Made by a program: the position numbers and the translations under genes
Notes under the pieces: model-generated
Seen by the model: only the letters and a program-made list of their open reading frames with translations
What the model was told of the DNA's origin: nothing
Database searches by the model: none
NCBI GenBank assembly: GCA_910585605.1
Contig: CAJUFL010000050.1
Coordinates: 1-28,421 of the forward strand
Direction of reading: 5' to 3'
Origin: an uncultured Lachnospiraceae bacterium
Lineage (GTDB): Bacteria > Bacillota > Clostridia > Lachnospirales > Lachnospiraceae
Length of the DNA: 28,421 nt
Part shown: positions 1 through 7,961 of the stretch, piece after piece
How the letters are laid out: each line of letters begins with the position of its first letter
How positions within the stretch are numbered: the stretch's first letter is position 1

Positions 1-41
1 AAATGAGACAAAGGGAACACTTGTGGATACATGATAAACTG
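1..41 (+). repeat. 41-bp exact copy of the 5' end of the second permease gene
   Basis: Bases 1-41 are identical to 2317-2357, which hold the last bases before, and the first 13 codons of, the FtsX-type permease gene at 2319. After base 41 the two diverge at once: here the sequence runs into an integrase fragment. The ATG at base 3 stays in frame across the junction and gives a 48-codon chimeric frame ending at 147-149. The match reaches the window edge, so it may be much longer to the left. I infer a recombination junction left by a second copy of the permease operon; the copy itself is not visible. Confidence 0.9.
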
Positions 42-450
42 ATAACAAGGGATATTGTTATTGTTGAACTGCTGTTTGCAACCAGACTTAGAATTTCGGA
101 GCTTTGTAATCTGGAAAAGGAAAGATTCAATATAAATGATGGGATATGAAGAAGGTATTTATTTTTTCTATAACCGGAGCGGGGAAAAATATTCGGAACA
201 ATCTGCAAGGCGCATGATCAATAAGTATGCTAAGGAAGCATTTATAGACTTACATATCACACCCCATATGTTCCGACATGCATTTGCCACGCTACTTCTA
301 GAAGAGGATGTCGATATTCGTTATATTCAGAAACTGCTAGGACATTCGTCTATTGTAACAACACAAATCTATACAGAGGTTGCCTGCAAGAAACAGATGG
401 AGATTTTAAAAATGAAGCATCCGCGAAATAAAATGCAGATAAATGAATAA
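42..450 (+). pseudogene. Broken tyrosine recombinase (integrase), copy A
   Basis: Remnant of a XerC/D-type site-specific recombinase. In one frame, 42-149 encodes the segment around the first catalytic arginine (LRISEL-like, with RLRISEL visible). In the next frame, 136-450 encodes the C-terminal catalytic core: HMFRH (the HxxR box), LLGHSS, and the nucleophile tyrosine in TTQIYTEV. The two parts are out of frame, and the stretch that normally lies between them (the beta-hairpin lysine region, roughly 40-60 codons) is missing, so this is an internal deletion. The N-terminal DNA-binding domain is gone and replaced by the permease-derived 41 bp. Bases from about 189 to 444 are repeated in more decayed form at 6377-6633. 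The 136-450 frame alone could make a 104-residue catalytic fragment, but I expect no activity. Confidence 0.85.
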
Positions 451-470
451 TTGTAAACTAAATATTAGTA

Positions 471-499
471 TTGAAATTTTGTATGGGAGAAGGTATACT
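471..499 (+). promoter_or_regulatory. Sigma-A type promoter of the secreted-protein/ABC operon
   Basis: TTGAAA (471-476), a 17-bp spacer, then TATACT (494-499). It lies just after the integrase remnant and about 100 bp before the ATG at 601, with GGGAGG directly upstream of that start. A weaker AT-rich alternative lies near 548-580. Assignment is by consensus only. Confidence 0.6.
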
Positions 500-600
500 A
501 ATTTTGTCAAAGAAAATTTGATGAGGAAATTGTTAATAGTAAGTGGTTTGCAATGAGATGTATGTTAAAAATAATATAATAAAAGATTGGGAGGTAAAAA

Positions 601-999
601 ATGAGATTAGGTATTAAGAGAAAGCTAATGTTAGTAGGGATGGTATTATTCACGTGTGCAGCTGCAATCAGTTCACAGGCTGCAACCAATGCAAATTTTT
701 CAACAGGAGATAATCTGGTTAAAGCATATGGAAATGGAAACATTAATTCGGCAGTGTTTACTTATGGAGGATTCCGCACGGGTTCATATGATAATAAATA
801 TGCGGTGGCGAGAATGTTTGTGGATAGAGCCTGGTATGCAAAAAGTTATGGAAGTGAAAAATTAAAACGTGGTGCATTCAGTAAGCGGCGTAATGCCACA
901 AAAAAGGATGAAGAAGGCATAAGGTTACTGCTTAGAACATATGATTCCAATGGCAAAACGCAGAGATCCATGGCTATGCGTGTAATTAGATGCAGATAA
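601..999 (+). CDS. Small secreted cationic protein, possible bacteriocin-like product
   Basis: I do not recognise the family. The 132-residue product has a clear Sec signal peptide: basic n-region (residues 2-8), hydrophobic core LMLVGMVLFT (9-18), and a likely cleavage after SQA at residue 27. The mature part is about 105 residues, strongly basic (about 21 K/R against 8 D/E), rich in Gly, Asn and Tyr at its N-terminal half, and has one cysteine next to the C-terminus. The start is set by GGGAGG about 6 bases upstream. It is the first gene of an operon with two FtsX-type permeases, an ABC ATPase and a lipoprotein. That arrangement is known for lactococcin-972-type bacteriocins and for antimicrobial-peptide sensing or resistance modules, so it may be an exported antagonistic protein or a substrate of the transporter. 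This role is inference; I could not match lactococcin 972 by sequence. Confidence 0.7.
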   Translation: MRLGIKRKLMLVGMVLFTCAAAISSQAATNANFSTGDNLVKAYGNGNINSAVFTYGGFRTGSYDNKYAVARMFVDRAWYAKSYGSEKLKRGAFSKRRNATKKDEEGIRLLLRTYDSNGKTQRSMAMRVIRCR

Positions 1000-1009
1000 C
1001 ATTTAATTA

Positions 1010-1048
1010 AATGGTATATTATAGTAACTATAAATATGCCATTATTTT
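1010..1048 (+). terminator. AT-rich stem-loop between the secreted protein and the first permease
   Basis: AATGG (1010-1014) and the following TATA/ATAGT pair with ACTAT/ATATG-CCATT (to 1043), with a bulge near the base, followed by ATTTT. A stem here could act as a leaky terminator or RNA-stability element, making the first gene more abundant than the transporter genes. The gene start at 1065 lies beyond it. Confidence 0.45.
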
Positions 1049-1064
1049 GGCGGAAGGGAAGGAT

Positions 1065-2309
1065 ATGAGTTTGCAAATGTTATATAAATATGCGGCCAAC
1101 AGAACGCTGCACAGGCTGATTCGGTATATGGTGACGCTTATTCTCTGCATGGTAATGTTTGCATTGCTGTTGATTTCCTTATTCGCATGGAGATATATCA
1201 GACAGGAGCGGACTGCCTGTAATCAGTGCTTAAATGGAGGGATTAAACAGGCAGGGATGCTTTCTTTTGAGGGATATTCATATTCAAATGAGTTTTTGTA
1301 TGATATGCTGAATATGGATGAAATAACGGGTGTTACCAGCGGTGGTGTCTATCAGCCGACAGTAGATGTAATGGGAGAGTTGGGGACACAGCAGGAGAAA
1401 TTAGACCCGGAGTATGTAAAACAACAAAATGGTGTACCGTGGTTTTATATGAGCTGGTCCGGAGTGGATGTGTGTCATTTCAACCTAAGCGAAGGCAAAC
1501 GGCCGGAAGAGTGGGATTTGGCAGAAGATGAGAGCCTGATCTATCTGGGGGTGAATTTTAAAGATATTCCTGTGGGTACAAAGTATGACTGCGAATTTGA
1601 ACAAACCACTTATGTTGTAGGGGGAATCTTGGAGAAAGGGACATGCTGGATTTGTGATGATGTATATATTTTTGAATCAATAAGAGATACCCGGTATGTA
1701 GAGAATCTGGACAATATGGTCGTTTATATAGCTCCTTACCTTGTAAGTGGGCGGTGCACATACACGGTAAAAAACGGATATAGCCTGGAAGAGACGGAGC
1801 AGAAATTACAGCAATTGGCTGAGAAACATGATGCAAAGATCAAGCTTGCCAGACTGGAAGATGTGATAGATGAAAATGAATATCAATATTCATATATATT
1901 AAATGCGATTAGAGCAATGACATTTATTATTATGATAACTGCACTGGTTATTTTGGAACGCACACAGTTTTCTGAAATGATCAGTGATACGGAATATTTT
2001 GGAATATTCTATGCAAACGGAGCGACAACGAGGGATCTGGTGCTTATTTTAGTGGGGGAAAATCTGCTTAAAGTTGCAGCAGCCTATTTGCTGGCAGGGA
2101 TTGGCGGATATTTTGTACTGCGAAGCACCTGGCAGATTTTTCAACCGGGAATAGATAATTGGCGGAATGTGAGAACAATCTACTTTGGACAGGCGATGTT
2201 ACCGGCATTTCTGATTGGTCTGCTGATTGTTGCTCTGGCAACCTTGAAGCCGATTTTGTGGATGAAGAAGAAGAGTCCGGTGGAATTAATTCAGGAATAT
2301 AAGGTATAA
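1065..2309 (+). CDS. FtsX/MacB-type ABC transporter permease, first subunit
   Basis: A 414-residue membrane subunit of a type VII (MacB/FtsX) ABC system. It has the expected plan: one N-terminal transmembrane helix (about residues 20-45), an extracytoplasmic domain of some 230 residues, then three C-terminal helices (about 288-310, 330-360, 375-400) ending in a cytoplasmic tail with KSPVELIQEY, the SPxE motif seen at the end of many FtsX domains. I chose ATG 1065 rather than the upstream ATG at 1011 because AGGGAAGG precedes it closely and the extra 18 residues lie over the stem-loop. The next permease starts 9 bp after its stop. Such proteins usually do not pass substrate through a channel but move a periplasmic or extracellular domain to drive export, sensing or release from the membrane. 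The substrate is unknown; the secreted protein upstream is the obvious candidate. Confidence 0.85.
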   Translation: MSLQMLYKYAANRTLHRLIRYMVTLILCMVMFALLLISLFAWRYIRQERTACNQCLNGGIKQAGMLSFEGYSYSNEFLYDMLNMDEITGVTSGGVYQPTVDVMGELGTQQEKLDPEYVKQQNGVPWFYMSWSGVDVCHFNLSEGKRPEEWDLAEDESLIYLGVNFKDIPVGTKYDCEFEQTTYVVGGILEKGTCWICDDVYIFESIRDTRYVENLDNMVVYIAPYLVSGRCTYTVKNGYSLEETEQKLQQLAEKHDAKIKLARLEDVIDENEYQYSYILNAIRAMTFIIMITALVILERTQFSEMISDTEYFGIFYANGATTRDLVLILVGENLLKVAAAYLLAGIGGYFVLRSTWQIFQPGIDNWRNVRTIYFGQAMLPAFLIGLLIVALATLKPILWMKKKSPVELIQEYKV

Positions 2310-2318
2310 GGGGAAAAA

Positions 2319-3440
2319 ATGAGACAAAGGGAACACTTGTGGATACATGATAAACTGGCAGGTTCGGTGATGATGATTGCATTTTGTTTTACCTTTTTTA
2401 TCATAGTTAATGTACTTCGGATACAAAATGCACAAAGTGCGGCGAAAGAGCAGGCAGGGAAGGAACATTATGCGAACAGTCATATATTCCAGTATCAAAC
2501 ATCGGATACGGAAATAATAAATGCAAGGATACAGGTGGATAAATTAAACATCACACAGGGAAATGTGATTCTTGTTTTTAAGACAGTGGTTGGAACTGGA
2601 TATTCCATTGCGCCAATCCACCTGGTGGTAAGTTATAATGAACCCCTTGTGGAAGAATTACAGGACGGGAGATTTCCAACGGATAATGAGATTTTCCATG
2701 GGCGCAAATGTGTGGTTGTGGGAGAAGGATTATTGCGTCTGGCAGAGACAAAGAGAAATAGCAGGGAGATTGTGATCAATGGTGTTTCATATGAAATATC
2801 AGGGGTACTAAAGGATGTTACCGGAGATGGAAATGACAATCGCGTACTTGTTTTCTATAATTGTTTTTCCGAAAGGTCGATGGAGGATTTGAATGGTGAG
2901 TACTGGTTTGATATTGAATATGGAAGTAATATTGGTGAAATTGGACAGATTGAGGAATTGCAGGCATGGTTATATCAATTTGCAGGACCGGAACATTTTG
3001 TTACAGTTGAGCAGGAGGATATGGAGAAATTGAATGATGCCAGAACATTGGAACAAATGATGGACAGATACAAAAAATTTGTTTTGTATGGTCTGTTTAT
3101 ACTTTGCATGGGTGGTTGTTTTGTTGTATCTTCAGTCTGGATAAAACGCAGAAGAAAAGAAATGATGATCCGCAAGGCTTTTGGGAGTAGTTTTTGGAAG
3201 ATATCAGGCATTTTATTCAAGGATTTGGCTATTATGATGGCAGGAGCTGTTTTGATCGATATCGTAATATTTTCAATACAAGGTATGATTACCGGGGAAG
3301 CCATAATGAGACAGGAGTACTTATATAATAATCTATTGTATTTAATTGGAGCAGGAGCAGTTGTGATTTTGGTTACGTTAATTCGACCTCTTTATATGGT
3401 TTTCAAGATTAGTCCGGCAGAGGGAACGAGAAATTTTTAG
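2319..3440 (+). CDS. FtsX/MacB-type ABC transporter permease, second subunit
   Basis: A 373-residue permease with the same plan as its neighbour but little obvious sequence similarity. It has one N-terminal helix (about residues 17-37), an extracytoplasmic domain to about 250, and three C-terminal helices (about 253-275, 293-320, 335-355), with RRKEMMIRKAFGSS in the loop after the second helix (a coupling region typical of FtsX domains) and KISPAEGTRNF at the end. AAGGGG lies just before the ATG. Two half-size permeases with one ATPase suggest a heterodimeric transporter. Its first 13 codons are the source of the 41-bp duplication at the left edge of the window. The following ATPase starts 14 bp after its stop. 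Confidence 0.85.
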   Translation: MRQREHLWIHDKLAGSVMMIAFCFTFFIIVNVLRIQNAQSAAKEQAGKEHYANSHIFQYQTSDTEIINARIQVDKLNITQGNVILVFKTVVGTGYSIAPIHLVVSYNEPLVEELQDGRFPTDNEIFHGRKCVVVGEGLLRLAETKRNSREIVINGVSYEISGVLKDVTGDGNDNRVLVFYNCFSERSMEDLNGEYWFDIEYGSNIGEIGQIEELQAWLYQFAGPEHFVTVEQEDMEKLNDARTLEQMMDRYKKFVLYGLFILCMGGCFVVSSVWIKRRRKEMMIRKAFGSSFWKISGILFKDLAIMMAGAVLIDIVIFSIQGMITGEAIMRQEYLYNNLLYLIGAGAVVILVTLIRPLYMVFKISPAEGTRNF

Positions 3441-3454
3441 CGGAGGACAGAAAA

Positions 3455-4126
3455 ATGATTACGTTAAAACATATAACAAAGACTTATGGAAAAGGAGAAG
3501 GTGCTGCCCGTGCCTTACAGGATGTATCGCTTGAAATACAGGAGGGGGAGATGATTTCGGTTATGGGGGCATCCGGTTCCGGAAAATCGACACTTCTCAA
3601 TATGCTGGGCTGTATGGATCAATTTGATTCTGGAGAGTATTTTTATGGGGATATTGAAGTGCATAATCTGGAAAAAAGTAAATTGCATCAGTTTCGAAAA
3701 AAACACATTGCTTTTGTATTTCAACAATTTGCATTAATGAATCAGTATACGGTATATGAGAATGTGGAATTACCACTTTGCATTCAGAATGTGCCAAAGA
3801 AAGAGAGAAGGAAAAGGGTGTATGAAGCCTTGGAGCAGATGGGAATCCGGGAGCTTGCAAAAAAAATGCCGGCTAAAATATCGGGAGGGCAACAGCAGCG
3901 TTGTGCAATCGCAAGAGCGCTGGCATCAGGGAATGAACTGATTCTGGCAGATGAGCCAACGGGAGCATTGGATGTGAACAATGGGAATGAGATTATGAAT
4001 ATCTTAGAGCAGCTCAATAAACAGGGAAAAACGGTTGTGGTCATTACACATGACCCGAAAATTGCAGCACGCACACAGAGGATTCTTTATATGGAAGATG
4101 GAAGGATTGTGGAACATGAAGCGTAA
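3455..4126 (+). CDS. ABC transporter ATPase, MacB/LolD type
   Basis: A 223-residue cytoplasmic ATPase that powers the two permeases upstream. All nucleotide-binding motifs are intact: Walker A GASGSGKS (residues 38-45), Q-loop in FVFQQ (88-92), signature SGGQQ (143-147), Walker B LILADE (162-167) with catalytic glutamate, D-loop GALD, and the switch histidine in VITHD (H199). Length and the PTGALD sequence after Walker B match the MacB/LolD/FtsE group that pairs with FtsX-type permeases. AGCGGAGG precedes the start. Its last codons overlap the start of the lipoprotein gene by 11 bases, which implies translational coupling. Confidence 0.93.
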   Translation: MITLKHITKTYGKGEGAARALQDVSLEIQEGEMISVMGASGSGKSTLLNMLGCMDQFDSGEYFYGDIEVHNLEKSKLHQFRKKHIAFVFQQFALMNQYTVYENVELPLCIQNVPKKERRKRVYEALEQMGIRELAKKMPAKISGGQQQRCAIARALASGNELILADEPTGALDVNNGNEIMNILEQLNKQGKTVVVITHDPKIAARTQRILYMEDGRIVEHEA

Positions 4127-6332
4127 AATGCGGTGTTGCAAATACATAGCAGTGGTTTTTATGATAGGACTTATGCTTGCCGGATGTGGTAAAAAAGAGA
4201 TATCGGAGACGGAGCCATTTCATATAGAAGAGATATGCAGTGTGAGTCAATTACAGGAAGAGAACGGAATCAATCAAGGAGCAGTATTGACCTGGGCAGG
4301 ACGAAATGATAACGCTTGCATTGTATTGGCATCATATGAAGAAGAGGATACGGAATGGTTATTTTATCAGGTGCAGGAGGAAGGCGTGTCACAGACATTC
4401 TCCATGGAGGTGAGCGAGGATGATGAAATAAAAGCATTTGATATCGATTCAAAAGGAAATTACTATCTTCTGGAAAATGAATATGGGGAGGCGGAGCGGA
4501 TTACATCTCTGGTCAGAATTGACAGTGCAAAGGGGGAGACAAAAGAGGTTTCGCTGGATGACAGGATCGGTGAGTACGATACGGTTCAAAATCTTCAGCT
4601 GGATCAGGAGGATAATATCTATCTGTTTTTTGAATCGGGGAAAATTTCGGTATTTTCTGCGGACATGGAATGGCAATATGATATAACGGAACATGAAGAA
4701 GAGTATATTTTAGACGTGGCAAGATGTACAGATGGAGCTGTGATTTTTGTGTCTGCAAGATATAAGGGAGATAAAGAGGTTTTAAAAATCTATCAGATTG
4801 ACAGGGATGCAAAAAACTCTGTGGAAATCATGCAGCTGGAGGAAGAACAATATGTATCAGATATATTGATAAATGGAACCAAGCAGTATGACTACTACGT
4901 GCGGGGACAACGTGAGATCAGTGGTGGACAGATAGGGAAAAAACATGTGACATCAATCCTTTATTGGGAGAAAACAGATTTTGTTCCCGATGAAATCGGT
5001 AAAATCTATGCGGTGTCTGATGAAAAGTGGTTTGCTTTGGAGCAGACAGATACTCCGTCTTTGGTCTATATGGTGAAAGGACAGGAAAAAGAGGAAAAGG
5101 AAAGACAAGTCCTACGGTTGGCATGTCTGGATGCGGACAGTGATTTACAGAAGGAAGTTGCAGATTTTAATAAGAAAAATAAGGATTATGAGATTGAGAT
5201 TGTTTCCTACAGTGATAGAGAGAATCCCGGACAGGGGCTTATGGTGGATTTGGCGATTGGCTCAGATATTGATATTGTGTTGATTCCGGGTGAAGCGGCA
5301 GACCAGTTGATTGCCAAGAATTTATTTGCAGATTTATATCCTTTTTTGGATGCGGACCCGGGTTTGAAGAGAGAAGATTTTATTGAAAACCTGTTACAGG
5401 CATATGAGCAGAATGGGAAATTATATCAGACCGTTTCATGGCTGCATTTGCAATGTCTGGTGACGAAGAAATCTAATCTGGGGAAAGAAAATGAATGGAA
5501 TCTCGATGTGTTTGAAACATTGCTTGAAACCTATCCGAAGGCAGCAGTCTATACAGATGCGTCAAGCACATCTATTCTGAAACAATTTCTAAGGACCATC
5601 GCTGTTGATCTGGTGGATTGGGAACAGAAAAGCTGTTCATTTGATTCGGATGTGTTTGGGAGAATGATGGAATTAGCAAACCGGTATGGGATAGAAGACG
5701 AAAGCGTGGAAGCGGAAGATGAGATACAGGCATTGCGGGATAATAGATTATTATTTTCCCAAACGATACTGACACCGACAGAAGTAGTGTTATATGATGA
5801 TGCGTTATCCGGTGATTATATTGTGGTGGCATCGCCTTTTCAGGAGGGTATGGGTGCAAATGTATATTCCAGTGCTCCCCAGTTCGGAATTGTTGCAGGA
5901 AGCAGAAATCAGGATGCAGCATGGCAGTTTGTGAGGCGTTTTTTCACAAAACAGTATCAGGATTTTTCGAAAGATATCTTGCTTATGGGTACGAGCTATG
6001 TTGGAGTACCAGTGAGAAAGGATTGTTTTGACGCATTGCTAAAGAGATATACTGCAACAGAAGCCTATGAAGTGGATGGGGAGTGGTTTGACCCATATAT
6101 AGCCGCTATCGGCAATGACAGTTACGATTTCGAGATGAAACAGCCTTTGACAGCTGAACAGGAAACGATTTTCAGAGAAATTGTGGCGAATGCAGAAAAA
6201 AGAGAAGGGATTGACAGCCAGATCGAGGAGATTGTATTAGAGGAGGCACAGAGTTATTTCTCGGGAGAGAAGGGATTGGAGGGAGTAATAGAGATTATAC
6301 AAAAAAGGGTTACCACATATTTAAATGAGTAG
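4116..6332 (+). CDS. Lipoprotein with propeller-like N-terminal half and solute-binding C-terminal half
   Basis: A 738-residue surface lipoprotein. It has a signal peptide with lipobox LAGC and the acylated cysteine at residue 24. Residues about 30-330 contain repeated strand-rich blades of the type DIDSKGNYYLL and LDQEDNIYLFF, as in beta-propellers. From about 331 (RLACLDADSDLQKEVADFNKKN) to the end it resembles family-1 extracellular solute-binding proteins, including a conserved-looking DLYPFLDADP segment. I chose the ATG at 4116 over the frame's earlier start because only this start gives a proper lipoprotein signal. It overlaps the ATPase stop by 11 bases and ends the operon. No import permeases of the sugar type follow, so the binding domain is probably used as a sensor, receptor or immunity/anchor component for the FtsX-type transporter. 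That is inference. The fold split is by eye. Confidence 0.8.
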   Translation: MKRKMRCCKYIAVVFMIGLMLAGCGKKEISETEPFHIEEICSVSQLQEENGINQGAVLTWAGRNDNACIVLASYEEEDTEWLFYQVQEEGVSQTFSMEVSEDDEIKAFDIDSKGNYYLLENEYGEAERITSLVRIDSAKGETKEVSLDDRIGEYDTVQNLQLDQEDNIYLFFESGKISVFSADMEWQYDITEHEEEYILDVARCTDGAVIFVSARYKGDKEVLKIYQIDRDAKNSVEIMQLEEEQYVSDILINGTKQYDYYVRGQREISGGQIGKKHVTSILYWEKTDFVPDEIGKIYAVSDEKWFALEQTDTPSLVYMVKGQEKEEKERQVLRLACLDADSDLQKEVADFNKKNKDYEIEIVSYSDRENPGQGLMVDLAIGSDIDIVLIPGEAADQLIAKNLFADLYPFLDADPGLKREDFIENLLQAYEQNGKLYQTVSWLHLQCLVTKKSNLGKENEWNLDVFETLLETYPKAAVYTDASSTSILKQFLRTIAVDLVDWEQKSCSFDSDVFGRMMELANRYGIEDESVEAEDEIQALRDNRLLFSQTILTPTEVVLYDDALSGDYIVVASPFQEGMGANVYSSAPQFGIVAGSRNQDAAWQFVRRFFTKQYQDFSKDILLMGTSYVGVPVRKDCFDALLKRYTATEAYEVDGEWFDPYIAAIGNDSYDFEMKQPLTAEQETIFREIVANAEKREGIDSQIEEIVLEEAQSYFSGEKGLEGVIEIIQKRVTTYLNE

Positions 6333-6376
6333 CAAAAAATTAGGGTTTTTTGAGATTGGATGGAAATCACTGCCCC

Positions 6377-6633
6377 AATATTTACAACAATCTGCAAGGT
6401 ACATGATTGATAAGTATGCCAGTGAAGCATTTATAGACTCGCATATAACACCTCATATGTTTCGCCATGTCTTTGTCATGCTACTTTTAGAAGAGGATGT
6501 CGGTATTCGTTATATTTAGAAACTGCTAGGATATTTGTCTGTTGTAATAACAACAATCTATATACGGATTGTTTTCAATAAAGAGATGGAGATTTTAAAA
6601 ATGAAACATTCGCAAAATAAAATGCAGATAAAT
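6377..6633 (+). pseudogene. Decayed tyrosine recombinase 3' end, copy B
   Basis: A second copy of the integrase C-terminal region at 189-444, in the same orientation. Recognisable pieces are ITPHMFRHVFVMLLLEEDV, then a stop at 6517-6519 where copy A reads IQKLL, followed by shifted frames that still show MEILKMKH and NKMQIN. The GH and tyrosine boxes are degraded. It is more diverged than copy A, so it has been inactive longer or is a separate, older copy. Together the two remnants form direct repeats around the ABC cassette. A short open frame from 6325 to 6519 covers part of it; I see no sign that it is a gene. The remaining gene-free stretch to 6839 holds this remnant and the left inverted-repeat arm. 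Confidence 0.8.
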
Positions 6634-6679
6634 GTAAGTTTGAGTTGAAAAATGTCGGGAAATGGTGTATGATATTTAA

Positions 6680-6811
6680 GTACCGATAATATTTTATTAT
6701 CTGTCAGTTCTATGGAATTCAAGGGGAATTTAGAGGTTTCCATAAAAAATGAAAACATAGAATATTTTAATGAATTTTCAACTACGAAATATAATTGCAT
6801 GGGATAATGGT
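6680..6811 (+). repeat. Left arm of a perfect 132-bp inverted repeat
   Basis: Bases 6680-6811 are the exact reverse complement of 9416-9547 (checked by eye along the full length; it breaks at both ends). The arm carries the upstream region and first 14 codons (MNFQLRNIIAWDNG) of the pentapeptide-repeat gene found in the right arm; here that frame stops four codons after the arm ends. The aminotransferase gene starts 28 bp after the arm. Confidence 0.95.
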
Positions 6812-6839
6812 GAAATCAAAAGTTGAGGTATGTGAATAT

Positions 6840-7961
6840 ATGTTCATTGATGAAATAACTTATCTGGATAAAATATTTGAATTGGAAAAAAAGAAAAAAG
6901 ATTTGGAAAATATTAATATAACTAACGTTTCTAATTGGAATCCTTCTTATTCGTATAAAACATATATGGAAAAATATATTCAGCTAAATTATCAGAATGA
7001 TATCTTTGATTATACATATACTTATGATTTAACAAAAAAATATAGGGCACAAATTATGGAAAAGTTATGCGTGCAAAATCCCTTGAATTCAATGTGCCTT
7101 TTAAACTCTTCGGGAACCAGTACTATTTTAAATACCATTAATTTTTTGAAAATGCATAACTATCATAAACTTGGAATATTGACGCCTTCTTACTTCTCAG
7201 TAGAACAAAGTTGTAAAATATGTAATTTCCCATGTGAAAAAATTGCCTTACAATATTCCCGAGATAAATATTGTATTCCCTTTCAATATATTTTAGATCA
7301 TCATTTTGATGTACTTTGGTTGACTTCACCAGCATATTCGACAGGAATATCATTTGACGATTCGCAAATTAATATAATAAAAAAATTGATATCAGAAAAA
7401 ATTTTAATAATTGCAGATGAAAGTTTGGCTTTACCAAATCAAATGTTATTATCAAAAATTCCGATAAGTAATTATTTTTTCAGCATATGTAGTCCTCATA
7501 AACCACTTTTTATAAATAAAATCAAATTTTCAGCTTTAATTTGTCCTAAAAAAAATGATGATTTTTTAGAACAGTGGATAGATATTCTAAGTGGTAGCTT
7601 ATTATATAGCAATTTAGTGGCAATTCAACATTTCTTGTCTGACAATTTTATTGAATGTGTTTATGCTACACAACAATGGTATAAAAATACTATAAATAGA
7701 GTCAATAATATTATGCAATACTTTCCCAATATTCATATTCAATGTAATTTGGATGAAATATCGCCATATAAAACAATTTATTTAGAATCTGCAAAAAGAG
7801 AGATGATGGATATCGAAAACATTAAAACATTAATAAATAAAGATTATGTATCATATATTCCAATTAAATTTAATGAATATACAGGTTTTCGTGTCAATTT
7901 ATCTCTTGATCCGGAAGATCTGACTAATGCATTATATAGAATATTAAATTTCTATGCTTGA
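6840..7961 (+). CDS. PLP-dependent aminotransferase-like enzyme (fold type I)
   Basis: A 373-residue cytoplasmic protein with aminotransferase class I/II features: the phosphate-binding SGTS (residues 91-94), the pyridine-binding aspartate in IADES (D193), the Schiff-base lysine in SPHK (K221), and an arginine in GFRVNLS (R351) where the family binds the substrate carboxylate. The usual NPxNPTG loop is replaced by SPAYSTG (163-169), so the asparagine that contacts the cofactor is a tyrosine; substrate or chemistry may differ from ordinary aminotransferases. I chose ATG 6840, with TTGAGG 11 bases upstream, over a TTG at 6795 inside the inverted repeat. The gene is markedly AT-rich compared with genes outside the repeat. 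It converges on the pentapeptide-repeat gene, and the two coding ends overlap by 10 bp. The reaction cannot be named. Confidence 0.75.
   Translation: MFIDEITYLDKIFELEKKKKDLENINITNVSNWNPSYSYKTYMEKYIQLNYQNDIFDYTYTYDLTKKYRAQIMEKLCVQNPLNSMCLLNSSGTSTILNTINFLKMHNYHKLGILTPSYFSVEQSCKICNFPCEKIALQYSRDKYCIPFQYILDHHFDVLWLTSPAYSTGISFDDSQINIIKKLISEKILIIADESLALPNQMLLSKIPISNYFFSICSPHKPLFINKIKFSALICPKKNDDFLEQWIDILSGSLLYSNLVAIQHFLSDNFIECVYATQQWYKNTINRVNNIMQYFPNIHIQCNLDEISPYKTIYLESAKREMMDIENIKTLINKDYVSYIPIKFNEYTGFRVNLSLDPEDLTNALYRILNFYA

Noticed and set aside
601..999. Lactococcin 972 family bacteriocin
   Set aside because: Operon context is suggestive, but the sequence shows no convincing match to that family and the mature part is longer than usual; kept as an unrecognised secreted protein.
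4035..4115. Upstream start for the lipoprotein frame
   Set aside because: The extra 27 residues lie inside the ATPase gene and would hide the lipoprotein signal peptide, which starts cleanly at 4116.
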